Positions 34,033-44,763 of a stretch of 64,000 nt of DNA are shown here, piece by piece (the first letter of the stretch is position 1; every line of letters starts with the position of its first letter). The translations under genes and the position numbers were made by a program. Source of the DNA: Laburnicola sp. R22_1 (Eukaryota > Ascomycota > Dothideomycetes > Pleosporales > Didymosphaeriaceae). The stretch covers positions 2,170,001 to 2,234,000 of the forward strand of contig JACONQ010000010.1 in the NCBI GenBank assembly GCA_014281115.1, given 5' to 3'. A model generated the notes under the pieces. The model made no database searches, was not told the DNA's origin, and saw only the letters and a list, made by a program, of their open reading frames with translations.

Positions 34033-35893
34033 ATGGAGACCAACCTTCTTCCACATACGTTCGACGAAGCGATCTGTAAGTCTGATGCCACGGGAAATTG
34101 TGGAAGCTCCCTCAATTGCGGACAATGCTACTCTGCTTCTGGAGATGACGGTTGTCTCACGGAGATCGACGTCGATCCCAACATCGCAGGGATTTAGGTA
34201 AGCAGCTTCGCTGTCCAAGCTCGAGATTCCTTAAGATAACCTTCACAGATCCTTGTTGCCTTCTTGTCAAGTACATTCATAACCTGCATCTCAGTCTTCT
34301 GGGGCTACGTTACATACTCTCTCCCGTCGAGCGTCGTCTCCGAGGCTGATAAATCCGCCATTCAATGGTATCAAGAATCATTTCTGGCAAGAAAGCTCTT
34401 CCCTTCGATCGGACGTCGCTGGCTCTCTATACCAAGGGAACAACGAGTAGAAGCCATCACTCGATTTGTTTTAGCTCTAAGCGACCAACAACTTGTTACT
34501 GGGATAGCCATTATAACAGCTGCACTCTTAAATATGTGTACCATTACACTGTTCGAGTTCCGCATCGTCACCTGCATGGCCTGGTTCTCGGCGACCACTC
34601 ACCTTGCGACATTAGAAGTCCTGAGGGAATACATGCTCGCTCATCCTGTGGTTTGGAACTGGCGCGTTATTTTAATATCAATATTTCTGGCTCTACTCGG
34701 ATTCGTACAGCTCACCATGTTCGTAAGCGGGGAATTTACAGCAACAGGTGTGACGACTTTGAACCAAGCGTCGATTCTACGGTGCGTTTTCGCCACAAAA
34801 GTGTCTGGTTCGATGTTTGCTTGGGGAAGTACGAAGATAGTGGTCTATGTCTATATCCTGATACGCTACACACGAACCGTAAAGAGATTTTACCAACTAA
34901 CTACTAAGGGAAAATTCTACGAAGATCTATACGCAAAAGTACTCAGATACTCTTTATTTCTTCCAAAAAAATTAGATTATGGAATTTCCAACACCCAATT
35001 GCTTCAACTTCTCCACGAGACCAGAAATGTAGACGAGGTAGTGTCCTTACATCCTTAGGCACTTCCGTTACTAAGCTACCTTCATTCATTCCTTTCGACT
35101 TTGGCACAAGTATTGTTCACTCTAGCAAGCGGAGGCGCCCAAGTGGTGGTTGCAATTTGGTTTAAGGGGGCGAAGGTGTCAAACGGTATCACTCGGTGGG
35201 GCTTTGGACAAGTGACTGCTCTTACACTGCTGGCGTTACCTGGGCTAGTTGTGGTAGAAATATATAACGGTACGTTAAGATTATATCCTATCAATTCAAT
35301 CAAGCCTATTCAGCTTCGAAGAGAGGGTATCCGCACAAAGCGACTCATCAAATGCTTCGGGTGGGGCCGGAGAAACCCAGGCGCCTGAGTCAGGACAGGT
35401 TTTTCCTCCTGTCAATCTTGCTGCCAGTCAAGAACCCCATTCATCTGGGCCTCTTCCCATAAGTAATTATCAATCTTCGAATACTAGCGACCCTCACGGA
35501 AGATCAAATATCCCAATTGGCCGCCGAGCAACCGGGAAATACAAACGATACTTTTTCACCCTCGACTCTAAGCTGTTCATTATCTTTGGCATCCTGTATC
35601 CGGTTGACAGGATTTCAACAGAATCGACATCAATAATTTGTCTGGTCCTTGTGTTATCTTTGAGAGTGTTAGGATCAATCATACTGGCGACGTCCCAAAG
35701 GTCTTTGATCCGCACAAGACTTGCTGGGCTCAATTCGAACAACTCCGTGGGCCTTGAGCAAGCGCGACCTCCTCCCCCGACTAGAACACCAAATGAGACA
35801 AACTCAGGGAATCAGGTATTACACGGAGCTTCCACGAGGCCAACTTTGGACGGTAGACCCGCAGAAACAGGCATTAGACGACAACCCGTATGA
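34033..35893 (+). pseudogene. fungal multi-span membrane protein, two TAG stops
   Basis: Unknown-function family of fungal membrane proteins, recognised from SDQQLVTG, MAWFSATTHLATLEVLR and WGFGQVTAL with the long-spaced hydrophobic pattern. Exon 1 34033-34197 (DVDPNIAGI near its end), intron 34198-34248 (GTAAGC...CACAG), then exon 2 from 34249 carrying about seven hydrophobic spans: LVAFLSSTF, QLVTGIAIITAALL, TCMAWFSAT, VILISIFLALLGF, FAWGSTKIVVYVYIL, FLSTLAQVLFTLASG and LTLLALPGLVVV. A frame change near 35270-35321 is best explained by a second intron (GTACGT donor), after which a hydrophilic tail with Pro/Ser/Thr runs to TGA at 35891. Two in-frame TAGs (34195-34197, exactly the last codon of exon 1; 35056-35058) are each one C-to-T change from CAG, with the frame otherwise intact. 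Probably inactivated by RIP spreading from the AT block starting ~30 bases upstream. Confidence 0.72.
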
Positions 35894-36130
35894 CTGAGTA
35901 ATACGCGGAATTCTACTGTACTGAGGCGTTGGGGTACGGAACTAATAGTGTCCTGCTTTTCTTTTCGTAAAGGGAGATGGCCGACCCGCTCCGGTCATAG
36001 GGTTGTGCAACAGGCGTTGAGATTTTCTAAAAGAAGTGATATTTTGAGGTTGTGGTAGCAGATGCTACCTAGCTAGCCGTGGTGTCGTAGTGCCCGGATT
36101 TACCTCTCGCAGTAGGGCCTGCTCTAGGAC
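35894..36130. other. short unique region
   Basis: Normal composition, nothing coding seen; ends in one arm (GCTCTAGGAC) of the target duplication of the next insert. Confidence 0.5.
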
Positions 36131-36254
36131 CTGTGATTGAAGTATAGTTGTGTTGGACTTTGGTTCGGCTCCTTGTGAGTCACATATCGCCCGAAAAAAG
36201 AAAAAGAAAATTCGGCCCCTCCTCACCAACAAAAACATGTTAGTTGTCACGGTT
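36131..36254. mobile_element. 124-bp insert R4b with 10-bp TSD
   Basis: Flanked by GCTCTAGGAC at 36121-36130 and 36255-36264. It matches the last ~95 bases of the 27131-28001 insert (CTTTGGTTCGGCTCCTTGTG / CTTTGGTTTGGCTCCTTATA), with less C-to-T change. The two copies differ greatly in length at one end only, like 5'-truncated copies of one element. Confidence 0.68.
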
Positions 36255-36402
36255 GCTCTAGGACTTAATAGCGGCCACCCCTATAAGGTACCATAGCTAA
36301 CTACCTTACTATGCTAAAACCTATATATACCTATATATATACGCCCCTATTAAAATATTAACTAAGTATAACTTAAAAAGTAATTTTTTCTTTAAATATA
36401 AA

Positions 36403-37057
36403 AATACTTTCTCTTTTTAATTACTAAGTAGAGGGCTTTGCTATTTTTATTATATTATTTAAGATAAAAGCCTTTGTTGTTTTACTCCTAGGTAGTTAAT
36501 TTAACAATATATATAAAAATACTTTACACTTTTTATATTTACTAAGTAAAGAACTCTACTTTTTTATTATATTATTTAAAATAAAAGTCTTTGTTATTCT
36601 ATTCTTAGGTAGTTAATTTAACGCTATATAAAAATATCTTTTTTATAATTACCTTTTTCACGCTCTTTTTGATTACCAAGCAGGGGCTCTGCTTTTTTAT
36701 TATGTTGTTTGAGATAAAAGCCTTTGTCGTCCTACCCCTAGGTAGATTAATTAACGCCACACATAAAAATATATCTTTAATTTTTTTAAAAAAATTAAAA
36801 AGCGCTATTATATTTAATAATTTATAATTACCTTTTTATACTCTTTTTAATTACTAAATAGAAAACTCTGCTTTTTTATTATACTATTTAAGATAAAAGT
36901 CTTTATTCTTCTACTTCTAGGTAGTTAATTTAATAATATATCTTTTTAAAAAAATTACGCTCTTTTTAATTACTAAGTAGAAGGCTCTACTTTTTTTATT
37001 CTATTATTTAAGATAAAAGCCTTTATTATTCTACCCCTAGGCAGATAATTTAACAAT
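36403..37057 (+). repeat. cluster of five R1 copies in the same orientation
   Basis: Copies at ~36403-36508, 36521-36627, 36646-36760, 36823-36935 and 36950-37057, spaced by short AT-rich linkers. The third is least mutated (CGCTCTTTTTGATTACCAAGC, then TGTCGTCCTACCCCTAGGTAG and AACGCCACA). Others show C-to-T and G-to-A changes. Confidence 0.85.
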
Positions 37058-37110
37058 ATGTATATTTAATAATAAATTACTTTAATTTACTAAGTTTTGT
37101 ATAAAATTTA

Positions 37111-37348
37111 ATACAAATTATAATATTAAAGATAGTGACTTAGAGAAGTGGCTGTAATTGCATATAGAGGTGGCCGCTATTAAGTCCTGTAAATTATCTT
37201 CGAAGGTACGTCCAAGTTGTAGCAGGGGAGTAAACGAGACGACTAGGGGGATGCTGGAGCATAGATATGTACTAATAGAAGCCAAGTTGTTGGTTGAAGT
37301 AGTTGCCAATGTTAACAATTTTCAGTTGGCCAGTGCTGTATTCAACAT
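37111..37348 (-). repeat. LTR-like fragment
   Basis: Normal-composition piece whose reverse complement starts TGTTGAATACAGCACTGGCC and includes CATCCCCCTAGTCGTCTCG; a related piece lies at ~3855-4008. The TG start suggests an LTR end, but no partner or TSD is seen. Confidence 0.4.
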
Positions 37349-38808
37349 TTGATACTCATTAGTGTTGGACTCGTGGTTGCGATGTTGGACTTGACGATCA
37401 GCATTGCTTTGCATATACGAATGGCGCGACATCAGCTTAATTAGTGCAGAATACTTTACGCAGCTTGTGTAGAAGATATTTCCCATCTGCTGTCTTGTTC
37501 ATGAAGCATCCTACATTCTGCCAAGTCAACATTTCTCAAATGATTCTCCCAGCGCAGCGCTTGGACAAGGCTTGACGGGCGAAACAAGCTCGGGAAACAA
37601 TGGCGCACACGAAATACGAGACCTGAGTGGAAGGGTGTCAGAGCGGCCCCCAGGACTCTGGACGGCGTCCGACGGCCCATGAGCGAAAACAGACGGCGCG
37701 ACAGGCGGCCAGCGAACCTTTTGCTTGGTTGTGTGAGGGCACGGCGCGCATATCGCGTGGAGCGGCGTGCTGCGAGGGTTAGGCCGGTGTCAAGGTGCAA
37801 CAGCGGCGCGGTGGAGAGGCTGCTGGCTGGTTCATTCATTCCATGGCAGCTTTCACCGCAGTCGCCCCGGCATGGTTTGAGGCTTTGAGCGTTGTCGTCG
37901 GTGTCTAGGCCTGTCAGCCGTCACGGGCAGCTTCACCGTCCGACGAGGCGCTCGCGTGAGCACAAGGCGGGTTCTGGCCGTGTCAGCAGGCTCACACAGC
38001 ATGGCCTTGCAGCAGCGGTAGATGGCCGTCGACAAGTCCCAGTGGATAGCTGGCGACAGCGGACGGTCATGTGCAGCGGGCTCACGACCGTGACGTGCCC
38101 GGCCATGAGGGTCTTGCGGCCGCCTCGCCAAGGCACCGCTAACGCGGGCGGCGTGGGCTGACGCGTCTGCGCGTGCAAGAAGAGAGCAACGATGAGCAGC
38201 CGGGAGAGCGACAATACGAACCTCTGGGAGAGCAACAAGGAGCAGACAGAACAAAGGAGGGAGCATGCGGTGTCGCATCCCCAGTGCGCCTGCCGTGTCG
38301 GTGGTGTGTCTGCTTGCACCTGCCGTGGTGTGTCTGCTTGCGCCTGCCGTGTCGGTGGTGTGTCTGCTTGCGCCTGCCGTGTTGGTGGTGTGTCTGCTTG
38401 CACCTGCCTCGGCGTGGGCCGCGCCTATCTCAGTGCGCCTTCAAACCGCAAGTGCAACCCGCACCCCTGCCCTGGCTCACCTAGGTACCTACTACCTGGT
38501 ACCTCCCTGTGCCTGCGCCTGTATAGTATATACAAAGAAGGAGCCGCCGCGCCACATTGGCCCTGCGCTGCAGCGCCGCCGACTCGCTGTGCACTCGCCT
38601 TCTGCGCGACCTGCGTCTTCGTTCTCAACCTCGCCGGGAACAAAGACAGGCGCATTCCGGCACCGCTCGCTTCGGAATCCATGAGCCGCTTTCATCACGC
38701 GCATGCCTACAAGAGCCCGTCTCGCGACCGATAGCTTTGTATCATTTGGCACGCCACTAATAAGAAGGCGTCGTTGTCCGCCGTCCACCACATCTTTCAT
38801 CCCCAGCC
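37349..38808. promoter_or_regulatory. upstream region of the PH-domain gene
   Basis: GC-rich from ~37500. Several overlapping open frames on both strands are composition artefacts: they overlap each other and show no recognisable domain. It contains a 30-bp minisatellite, and the last few hundred bases should hold promoter and 5' UTR. Confidence 0.5.
38293..38412. repeat. 30-bp minisatellite (about 4 units, one shortened)
   Basis: Unit GTGTGTCTGCTTGCACCTGC plus CGTGTCGGTG; the second unit lacks part of it. It would read as a repeated TPPTRQAQAD-like peptide on the minus strand, but no gene is supported. Confidence 0.85.
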
Positions 38809-40440
38809 ATGGATTCCCTCACAGACACGCAGCCCGCAACCCGCACGCGAAGAGCTGGGCGGCCCAGTGCCAATCCAAGCTCAAACACACAGTCCACGCC
38901 GCCCAGCTATGGATATCACAACACTTTCCACACGCACGCAACGCCAGTATTGACATCACCGCCATCCTACACTGTTGCAAACAGCGCCAAGACCCGCACG
39001 TGGGCCTACACCAAGCACCTGGAAGAGGCCGAGGCTGTTTGGAACGACACAGTGCCGCCGGCATACGAATGCACAGTCTCGGGGAGTGCAATCATGGGGA
39101 TGAAGCAAGAGTTGACGGCCATCTTCGAAATGTCGCGCTCTCGAGATTGGCACCATGTGTACGTGGTAGTGCAGGGGACGCAGCTCAACCTCCACCGCAT
39201 CAAGTCGCCTGGTCTCCTCAGCAAGAACCGGTCTCCGACTCCAGGGCGCTTGATCCGCTCCTTCTCCCTCCAACATTCCGAAGTTGGTGTGGCGTTGGAT
39301 TTCAAGAGAACCCCGCTGACCCCGAAATCTCCGTTCGCACATCTTATCCCGACTGCCGCACGTCACAAACTGTATGAAACTGACCCTCATCTTTTTGAAC
39401 CGGTCCGCGAACATGTCATCCGGCTGCGTCTGGAGACCGAACAATTTCTACTTTGTGCCACTAGCCAGGAGGAAATGCTCGACTGGGTAGAGCTGCTGTG
39501 CGCAGCAATTGACATCAGTCCGCCTTTAGAAGACCGAAGCGAGCCTCGTTATCGCAGTCTACCGAGACGTAGTCGACGCCAACGCGTACTCGATGGGTCG
39601 CAGCTTGGGGAAAATCTCGAGAATCTCCCAAATCTGGAGGCTGGTCGACGCATCATAGCCGAGCAAGAAGCAATAATTCGCCAGCTTTATCCTCACCTAG
39701 CTGCCGCCTCGAGTGCTCCGCTGGTACAAGAATCGTACATGCCCACTCAACCCACAGACCCGGATCGGGAAGAATTCGACGCTGACGACGTCCGCTTTCC
39801 TTCACACCGGCCGAATAGTTCTTCGCTGAGCCGTACTGTGTCAAGCGAAGATGAGACTCTCGCAGAAGAGCGCCCTGCGTCAAGAGACATGTTTCCCGAT
39901 CCTAAAGATGCCCCCGTGGCTCGACCGAGCCACTCTCATGTCCTCCGTTACCGAAAACGGTGCGCGCCCGTCCTACTTGCTTGCTCTCCACGAGTAAGCG
40001 ATGTAGTGCTATGCGGTGGGCAACGAGTACGAATCAACACCAAAGAGAATACATTGGTGGCGTACACGTCACACCCGCCTCGCTACGACGTACATCATTT
40101 CCCGAGGGGCAAGCGCGCACCGAGAGCGATTACCATTCCCAAACCAAGTCCTGCTCCGGCCAGCACAGAGAGACCCGCATCGCCTCTGCGCGGTGTGAGC
40201 GACTCTTCTATCGGCTCGTTCGGGTACGACTTGACATCTACTTCGACCGATTCGGCCGCTGGCGAAATCTCCGCTGGGCATTCCGAGCCGCCTTCGCCAA
40301 CCGCATTGACCCACATCAAAGCCGATGCCGCGCGCCAATTGGTGTCTATGGGAAAGAGCAGAAGAAGCGGCGACGGTGCAAGAGAGAGCAACTTGAACAA
40401 CTTGAGCACCGTCGCCCTCACCGTTGGACTCATCATCTAG
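38809..40440 (+). CDS. PH-domain protein (543 aa)
   Basis: Intact single-exon gene with ATG in a good context (CAGCCATGG). The N-terminus (1-90) is Ser/Thr/Pro-rich and disordered. A pleckstrin-homology domain spans about residues 95-237: IMGMKQELTAIFEM (strand 1), WHHVYVVVQGTQLNLHRIK (strands 2-3), an inserted Ser/Pro loop, VALDFKR, VIRLRLETEQFLLCATSQEE, and the C-terminal helix MLDWVELLCAAIDI with its invariant-type Trp. PH domains bind phosphoinositides or proteins, so membrane or cortical localisation is likely; the ligand cannot be read. A short helical segment follows (RRIIAEQEAIIRQLYPHL, ~280-300), then a long low-complexity Ser/Pro/Arg tail with a hydrophobic end (VALTVGLII). No catalytic domain. 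Confidence 0.92.
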   Translation: MDSLTDTQPATRTRRAGRPSANPSSNTQSTPPSYGYHNTFHTHATPVLTSPPSYTVANSAKTRTWAYTKHLEEAEAVWNDTVPPAYECTVSGSAIMGMKQELTAIFEMSRSRDWHHVYVVVQGTQLNLHRIKSPGLLSKNRSPTPGRLIRSFSLQHSEVGVALDFKRTPLTPKSPFAHLIPTAARHKLYETDPHLFEPVREHVIRLRLETEQFLLCATSQEEMLDWVELLCAAIDISPPLEDRSEPRYRSLPRRSRRQRVLDGSQLGENLENLPNLEAGRRIIAEQEAIIRQLYPHLAAASSAPLVQESYMPTQPTDPDREEFDADDVRFPSHRPNSSSLSRTVSSEDETLAEERPASRDMFPDPKDAPVARPSHSHVLRYRKRCAPVLLACSPRVSDVVLCGGQRVRINTKENTLVAYTSHPPRYDVHHFPRGKRAPRAITIPKPSPAPASTERPASPLRGVSDSSIGSFGYDLTSTSTDSAAGEISAGHSEPPSPTALTHIKADAARQLVSMGKSRRSGDGARESNLNNLSTVALTVGLII

Positions 40441-42777
40441 ATTGCACTACCTACCTGCATGCTCCTACATTTTCTTTTCCTTTTTCAGCACACGCGGTGT
40501 CTAGCGTACTATCATCCATCCATCATACCCGAGCCATAGACCACTCATTTTGCGGAGTCAGTCGCACTTCCAGGCCTTGTTCACATTTCAGCGCTGGCTG
40601 CCATGGCAGTACACAGCCCTTTTCCTACCCGTCTATGAGATACCCATTTCCTCCCTTTTTTTCATCTGCACTTTTTTGGAGCGTGGCGGTTTGGCCCCCC
40701 GCTGATATTGGACGCTTTCTTTTTGGTACGGGGTATTTGTGGCATAATTGTATTGGAAATGTATATATTTATAGTAGGGTGGAGGGTGTGGAATTGAAGT
40801 GATTTGTTTGGGGTTGACTATGGTTAATTTTGTCGTGTTGATGTCTATCTCGTTACCTACTACTTCTAGACTGCCATGTCCTACAAAGTCGGCGCTGGTG
40901 GAAGGTACCTAAACCGGTACCAGCACGTCGGCTACGTTGATCAGCGGTTGACGGGTGGCATGCATTCCCGCATTCCGCATTCCACGTTCCGCAACCGGGC
41001 ACGTTGCTTTTTTATGCGGCTCTTTGGGGCGTTGGGTTCGGCTTGAGCTGCGTGGCTAGGGCTGGAAGCGAGCGGATGGGGAATGTGGATTCTTGGGGGC
41101 TGGGGTTTGGGATGGACCTCGGGAGATGGGGGGTCACGTGGTATTCCGCTGACGTGAATGCAGGTGGACCTTGATGAACGAGATACAGCTGGGGGTTGCA
41201 ATGTTAATTCTTGGTCTTTGGTGAGAGGGGTGTAGGTGTAATGCCTTTCTGCGCGCTAAATGAGTTGTTGCCTCTGAGCCGGGCGCACGGCCGGGCAGAT
41301 ATTGTTCACGTGACATATGAATACGATGTCTTAGGCTAGGTAGTCTCAGTCTCGCGTGTAAAAAATCGCCTATCGCAGCCGGCCCTGCATGTCTTCTTTC
41401 ATATGCGCTGCGTTGTTAACTGTACGAGACGGTGCTAGTACCTAGGTATGGGGCAGTATTATCAATACTACATGGATGGCGGATGGATCGGATTCTGCCT
41501 CTGTGGCATGGGGATACTGTGCGCAGGAGCATAATATATACCATGGGCATATATGTATGTATGTACCTACTATCTAGCCTATAGGTATGTACTTATACGG
41601 GGTCAGGTGTGTGATTATTAGAATTTGGAGATAGCAGGCTTGGAACCTTGGAACCTTTGATAAGGACTGTAACGTATCGTACCATCATATCGTATCCATG
41701 CATCGTATACGGGCACTATGTATCTAGATTACCACTACAAAGGCGACGGGCTAAGCGAAGCGAAGCGAAGCGAAGGGCATTAGAATCGGGTGAGGTTTCC
41801 TACTTTTCCCTCTACTGTACTGTACGGGCGTGTTGTTGAATGGGTGGGTAGTCTGCACTCACTGTACCTACCGATTATGTAGGTATAATAGTAGTATTGC
41901 GTGAACGGCTTCCCACCTTCCCAGCTTCCTCCCATCCGCACATCGCATCTTCATATACAGCTTGTACACTGTACAATTCCATGTAAGTCTAATCTAGCGT
42001 ACCGATAAGACCCCAACCCAACCCAACCACAACCCAACGCACCGGATAAACCAGCCAGCCAGCCAGCAAACCTGCATATACGACCTCCTCTCTTCGCGTG
42101 GGGAATTCTGAATTGCATAGGTGAGCCTCGTGTACGCAGGTGGGTTTAGCCTACCACCTAGGCGGGGTTTCCGGTGTGGTCCGGAATCTGTATTTTTGGT
42201 GCTGGAGGTACATATACGATCGTTAAGGCGTGCAAAGGTCTTAACAATTGAAACGAGGAATTGGATTGTATCTCTGGGCTACCTACTACAACGTCGTGTG
42301 GCTGTTTGTGTAGACTGGTGGGGCTGAGGGTGAGGGTTTGGGTTTGGGGGGTTGGGGGTTGATGGAGAAGGGCTGGCTGGAGTTTGTGTATATGTGGAGG
42401 GGTGAGGGGTTGGGTTGGTGGGGAGTTGGACGTGCATGGTTGGGTTAGGTTGTGTTGTGTTAACGCGAGACGGGTGAGTATAATGACTTCTTGGTAGTCT
42501 GGAGACTGGTTTAATGGGGCGGCTTGGTGGTAAGAGGGTAGGTACTATCTATAGATAGACAGGTCTTCGTGTCTTCCTTGTAGCATACTCGACAAGTGGG
42601 GAGACGAGTGTATATCTAATCATACGGTAGTCTATCCGTCTCACTTCTTTTACGCCCAACCTCTTAAATTGAACTGCCTCCCTATGACACTGTCCTGTCT
42701 ACCATTACCAATCATCTACCCACTGTCCAGCCTTCTCATCCACTCCTGCACACACCCAACTCACGCTCCTCCTCCCC
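40441..42777. other. 2.3-kb intergenic region
   Basis: 3' UTR of the PH gene, then unique sequence with no supported gene. It has simple-sequence patches: GCGAA repeated (~41753-41776), CCCAACCCAACC (~42010-42040), CAGCCAGCCAGC (~42050-42068), G-rich runs (~42330-42425). Open frames here are short and show no domain. Confidence 0.6.
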
Positions 42778-43169
42778 TCACGAACTCCTCTTCCCATACG
42801 GCTCAAACGGAAAAACCGCCGCAATCCCCGCTATAACCACACACAGCGCCGCACAAATATATATCGTCACCAGCGTCGCAGTCTATCCAATTCTTCAAAA
42901 TTAATAAATCTTTCTCTCGTATACAACTCCTCCCCTTTCCATCCCATCCTCCACACGTCGTCCTTCCCCCTAAAGTAAAAATAAAATAAAAGACTCACAT
43001 CACACACCGTCGCAATAACGGCGCTTAATATCCCCATGATACGGTTCCCACTAACAGCGAGGCTGTTCCCCGTGCTACAGTGCGCAGATAGCAGCACTTG
43101 AGGCGTGTACGCGTAAAGCGTGCCGTAGTAGATATTAAGGCAGAAGTTAATAGTGCAGGTCAAGGCAAT
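42778..43169 (-). pseudogene. 3' end of an MFS transporter, truncated by repeats
   Basis: C-terminal ~90 codons of a major-facilitator (sugar/SVOP-like) transporter. Exon 43169-42999 reads INFCLNIYYGTLYAYTPQVL, then SAHCSTGNSLAVSGNRIMGI and LSAVIATVCD (the YAYTPE, GxxxAxxRIMGIL region of the last two helices). An intron 42998-42883 (GTGAGT...TAG) follows, then a final exon 42882-42778 reading TATLVTIYICAALCVVIAG and FPFEPYGKRSS, then stop. The FPFE(P/T)xG end is typical. Upstream of 43169 the frame meets TAA and the AT/repeat block starts, so ten or so transmembrane helices are lost. No continuation was found further right. Not functional unless reused. Confidence 0.82.
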
Positions 43170-43171
43170 AT

Positions 43172-43330
43172 TTTATGTCTTAGTTTGGACCTATTATTAT
43201 TTTGTGTATATTTTGTTACTACCACTATGCTAGGTGCTAGGTTTTAGTGCCTCTTATTTTACTCCTCTCTATATATAGTGCGGATTCGATCTTGGTTAGA
43301 ATCTTAACACGACAAAGATCTTTAATACCC
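43172..43330 (-). repeat. tRNA-like repeat R3, copy 4, least mutated
   Basis: Minus strand: ATTAAAGATCTTTGTCGTG, then AACCAAGATCGAATCCGCAC (9 of 11 to the B-box-type GGTTCGAATCC), AGAGAGGAGTAAAATAAG, and end in AAAATAATAATAGG. It lies exactly at the truncation point of the MFS gene. Confidence 0.6.
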
Positions 43331-43339
43331 TAGCTAGGT

Positions 43340-44763
43340 AAGGTAGAAGATGTAGCTAACAAACTGCTAGCTGCGCGACATAGAGACCTCATAGGATAAT
43401 ACTAGGTTTAGCGCTTTGTAAAGCGCGTACCTAAGCTTAAAATAGCTTTTAATTAAGCGAAGGACTAATAGAGAATATAATAGGAAGACCTAGAGGTTAT
43501 AAACGCGTAGTTTTAGCTAGTAGAAAACATAAAAGCTAAGTATAGAGTGTAGAATAAAGACATCTATAACTTTAATAAAATAGACTTCTAGATAGAAGTT
43601 ATTAGCTTAATAAAGGTTGTAACTAGTTTAGAAAGATATTCTTAATTTACGCTTGTTTAGCTAGGCAACTGCAAGTAGGTTATAGTAATTTAGAGTATTT
43701 GCGCTACTAGGTATGCTGCCCTACCCTTTATTATCTATAAAGGGCGAGCTCACATCTTAGCGTAGTATAAGGAGACTAGTATCTCCTATAATTAGAAGCT
43801 CTTAGTCTCTAAGACTGGCTAGACTAATAATAAGCTTAGAGTTACGTAGTTAAAGCACTTTAACGCGTATATAAAGCCGCGCATAGTAGGGTTATAGAGG
43901 TTACTTATTCTAGATAGCTATAAGAGCTACTACTTCTAGGATTTTAAGGATTATTGCCTAGAATAGAAGATTCTAATACTCTATATGCTAGCGCACTTAT
44001 CTTATATCCTCTAGCCGCTTAATATAGTCTATTTCGCACCACTAAAGCTAAAGTACTTCTAGCGCGTGCGGAACTTAGCGCGCTAACGCGTCTTTTATAT
44101 TAATAAAGAGGGCTTCCTACTAGCCTTTTATAATATGTTTTTTAATATATTTACACTAGAAAACTATAAAAAAGCCTTTAAGACCTCTAGGCTTATTCCT
44201 TTAGATGCGTTAGTAGTGGTAGATCGCCTTAATGTGCGTATTCACACTCTACCTTAGGGTACCCTACTAGATACACTATAGCAAGCCAGGACTCTAAGCA
44301 ATATCCTTAAGTTTAGATCCTAGTTAAAGCTTGTACGCGACTCTTTTATTTAGTCTCTACTTAATACTAAATTAAGCTACTTATAGCTTATAAAAGGTAC
44401 TAAACTTATACTCTACTATAGTGTACTTTAAGAGACCTGTATTAAGGAACTTAGAAAGTAAATTAAGATTCTAATAAAGCGAAAAACGCGTAAAAGAAAG
44501 CGCATTTAGAAAGGTAGGACGCTAGGCTTTACTTAGGGAGCAGATTTAGAAGTAGAAAGCCCTTCTATTAGGATAAAGTTGTTAAAAAGGGCGCAAGGTA
44601 GTAGTAAGAGAGAGGTAGGTCCCTTAACACAATACTGCTATAGGAGGTGCAAAGAGCCTAGACATAACGTAAGGACCTATTAGATAGATAAAGAGATAGA
44701 GAAGAAGTTAGATATTACCCTTAGCGACTTATTTTTGGATAGTGTTAATAGTAAATTAGAGTG
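43340..44763 (+). pseudogene. Fot1-type transposase relic (family 5), RIP-degraded
   Basis: In one frame, with stops: FVKRVPKLKIAFN (HTH end), YNFNKIDF (catalytic DE block normally YNFDETGF, Asp to Asn), HILA*YK, LLILDSYKSY (second catalytic block LIxDGHxSH; Asp kept), LNIVYFAPLK (block LQPLDVxxFxPLK; Asp to Asn), and a C-terminal zinc-knuckle-like CYRRCKEPRHNVRTY. The order matches DDE_1 (pogo/Fot1) transposases. The 5' end is lost near the R3 repeat; termini not found. Confidence 0.75.

Noticed and set aside
35026..35058. Intron ending at the TAG at 35058 of the membrane protein
   Set aside because: The nearest donors give 21-35-nt introns and the frame is the same on both sides, so a CAG-to-TAG stop is simpler.
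37456..38734. Several long frames on both strands upstream of the PH gene
   Set aside because: GC-rich DNA gives overlapping open frames; none shows a domain, and some consist largely of the minisatellite.
39960..40802. 280-codon frame overlapping the end of the PH gene
   Set aside because: Alternate frame of the real gene plus its 3' UTR; no domain.
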